This document shows positions 62,847 to 64,000 of a DNA stretch of 64,000 nucleotides, one piece after another. This DNA comes from VXMO01 sp965205915. GTDB lineage: Bacteria; Chloroflexota; Dehalococcoidia; UBA6926. The notes below the pieces were generated by a model. The model was not told the origin of the DNA and did no database searches. It saw only the letters and a program-made list of their open reading frames with translations. The stretch is taken from contig OZ242191.1 in NCBI GenBank assembly GCA_965205915.1, forward strand, positions 2,356,001 to 2,420,000, read 5' to 3'. The translations under genes and the position numbers were made by a program. How positions within the stretch are numbered: position 1 is the first letter of the stretch; each line of letters starts with the position of its first letter.

Positions 62847-64000
62847 ATGGAGGCAGACGTGGCAGGAATGCAAAAAGACGGCACAGACGCGACCGTTGCT
62901 CTCTATGCGCGCGTGTCCAGCGACCGGCAGGATGTTGATCTGTCCGTCTCGGCGCAGTTGCGGGCTCTGCGTGACTATGCTACGAAGAACGGCCACATCG
63001 TTGTGCGGGAGTTTATCGACGAGGCAGAGAGCGGGCGGATAGCATCTCGGCCCGAGTTCCGCAAGATGATTGACGACGCCACCGGGGCAGACGCGCCGTT
63101 CAAAGAGATTTTGGTCTGGAAGTTCTCGCGGTTTACGCGCAAGCGGGAGCATGCTGTCGCGTTCAAAGCCATGTTGCGTCGCAAGGGCGTCCGAGTCGTC
63201 TCCATCACTGAGCACGCGGACGACTCGCCGATGGGCAAGCTCATGGAAGGCATCATCGAAAGTGTCGACGAATTCTACTCGGAGAACCTCGGACAGGAGG
63301 TCATGCGTGGGATGCGCGAGGCGGCGTCCCGCGGCTTCTGGGTTTCGCCCCAGGTGCCGTACGGCTATCGCAAGGTGAGGGTCGACGACAACGGCAAGCA
63401 GCGCCCGAAGCTCGAACTCAATCCTCCTTTCGACGAAGTGGCGCGCCGCATCTTCGACATGGCTCTGCGCGGCAAGAGTTCTCTCGACATTGCCAAGGTG
63501 CTAAACGCCGACGGCGTGCGGTCTCCCAAGGGCAAACAGTGGCGGAAAACGAGCATCGTCGCCACGCTGTCTAATGAGGTATACACGGGCACGCTGGTGT
63601 GGGGTGCCACTGCAAGGGACAAAGGCGATGTGATTCGTGTGGAGGACGCCTTCCCCGCCATCGTAAAGAAACAAGAATTTCGGCGGGTGAGAAAGTTGCT
63701 CGATACGCGAGCCCCAAAGTGGATGCACCCCCGGCGCACGTCCAGCCCCTACCTGCTTAGTGGCCTCCTTAACTGCGAAACGTGCGGCAGCCTGATGACC
63801 GCGTCCGAGGCGAAGGGAGGCAGGTACACCTACTACGTCTGCCAGACCCTCCTAAAGAAGGGCAGTGGAACTTGCGAGACACCCCGACTCAACTCCAAGT
63901 GGTTCGAGGGGCTGATTGTCGATCAACTGCGGACCAACGTCCTCACCGAGAAGAACGTGCGGCACTTGGCCATCATGCTCGATGAGGAAATGGACGGTGA
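62847..64000 (+). CDS. Large serine recombinase, 3' end outside the window
   Basis: At least 384 residues are visible. The resolvase domain has VALYARVSSDRQDVDLSVSA with the catalytic serine in RVSS, LVWKFSRFTRKREHAVAFKA, and DDSPMGKLMEGIIESVDEFY. The recombinase domain follows (VPYGYRKVRVDDNGKQRPKL, YTGTLVWG), then a zinc ribbon (LLNCETCGSLMTASEAKGG, CQTLL...C). This architecture is that of phage/element integrases that recombine attP with attB. ATG at 62847 is taken as start; ATG 62868 is also possible. It is the likely integrase of the conjugative element and lies at its expected end. Confidence 0.93.
   Translation, partial: MEADVAGMQKDGTDATVALYARVSSDRQDVDLSVSAQLRALRDYATKNGHIVVREFIDEAESGRIASRPEFRKMIDDATGADAPFKEILVWKFSRFTRKREHAVAFKAMLRRKGVRVVSITEHADDSPMGKLMEGIIESVDEFYSENLGQEVMRGMREAASRGFWVSPQVPYGYRKVRVDDNGKQRPKLELNPPFDEVARRIFDMALRGKSSLDIAKVLNADGVRSPKGKQWRKTSIVATLSNEVYTGTLVWGATARDKGDVIRVEDAFPAIVKKQEFRRVRKLLDTRAPKWMHPRRTSSPYLLSGLLNCETCGSLMTASEAKGGRYTYYVCQTLLKKGSGTCETPRLNSKWFEGLIVDQLRTNVLTEKNVRHLAIMLDEEMDG

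Larger units (their letters stand above)
29849..64000. mobile_element. Integrative conjugative element with defence cargo (boundaries inferred)
   Basis: The content is continuous from a minus-strand DNA-processing module (primase, Rad52-like, exonuclease, SSB, RadC, helicase) through a plus-strand T4SS/coupling-protein operon to defence genes and a large serine recombinase at the right edge. This is the usual composition of an integrative conjugative element. The left end is placed at the first element-like gene; the palindrome at 29771 or a point further left could be the true limit. The right end lies beyond the window. No attachment core was identified. Confidence 0.55.

Noticed and set aside
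1..64000. tRNA, rRNA or riboswitch
   Set aside because: No cloverleaf, TTCGANTC-type arm with acceptor stem, or rRNA sequence was recognised by eye; a covariance-model search would be needed to exclude small RNAs.

Overview
This is a GC-rich bacterial window carrying a dense defence island and most of an integrative conjugative element. No rRNA or tRNA was seen, so taxonomy rests on style only: GTG/TTG starts, RCC1-type CGL..DG..VCWG repeats, a Gram-positive/Chloroflexota-like conjugation set (PrgI-like, VirB4, VirD4-like, replication-relaxation protein) and a type I-C CRISPR system. A marine or host-associated Chloroflexota is my best guess, at low confidence.

Region by region: (1) 1-2702 is the remnant of an RCC1-repeat gene, 5'-truncated and frameshifted. 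(2) 2703-6681 holds a TIGR02391-like gene, a small membrane-anchored zinc-ribbon gene, an intact IS481-family element that appears to have split a small gene, and a DUF104 antitoxin/PIN toxin pair whose toxin frame is broken. (3) 6962-11353 is a 61-repeat CRISPR array, followed by its leader and a complete minus-strand type I-C locus (cas3-cas5c-cas8c-cas7c-cas4-cas1-cas2, 19315-11580). (4) 19781-29138 is a five-gene, translationally coupled minus-strand operon: GHKL ATPase, Z1 helicase-like protein, PD-(D/E)XK protein (DUF4420-like), AIPR protein, and a C5 cytosine methyltransferase fused to a HhH-GPD DNA glycosylase with an iron-sulphur motif. (5) 29849-39733 (minus) is a DNA-processing module: SNF2-like helicase, adenine-type methyltransferase, RadC, SSB, Cas4/RecB-like exonuclease, Rad52-like annealing protein and CHC2/Toprim primase. 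Its intergenic gaps carry a recurring two-tier GC hairpin. (6) 41864-52276 (plus) is a type IV secretion/conjugation operon. (7) 52746-56737 (plus) is a second restriction-type cluster: C5 methyltransferase, GHKL ATPase, unknown protein and Vsr. (8) 56823-58058 (minus) is a run of four small HTH genes behind a 56-residue leader gene. (9) 58595-62552 (plus) carries a DUF262/HNH (GmrSD-like) protein and an AlbA_2/Schlafen-type protein with a C-terminal RRM. (10) A large serine recombinase starts at 62847 and runs off the right edge.

Regions 5-10 fit one conjugative element in which the recombinase integrates and excises, the primase/SSB/Rad52/exonuclease set handles transferred DNA, the T4SS delivers it, and the genes between the T4SS and the recombinase are defence cargo. 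Both C5 methyltransferase clusters carry a dedicated answer to T:G mismatches left by deaminated 5-methylcytosine: a fused glycosylase in one and Vsr in the other.
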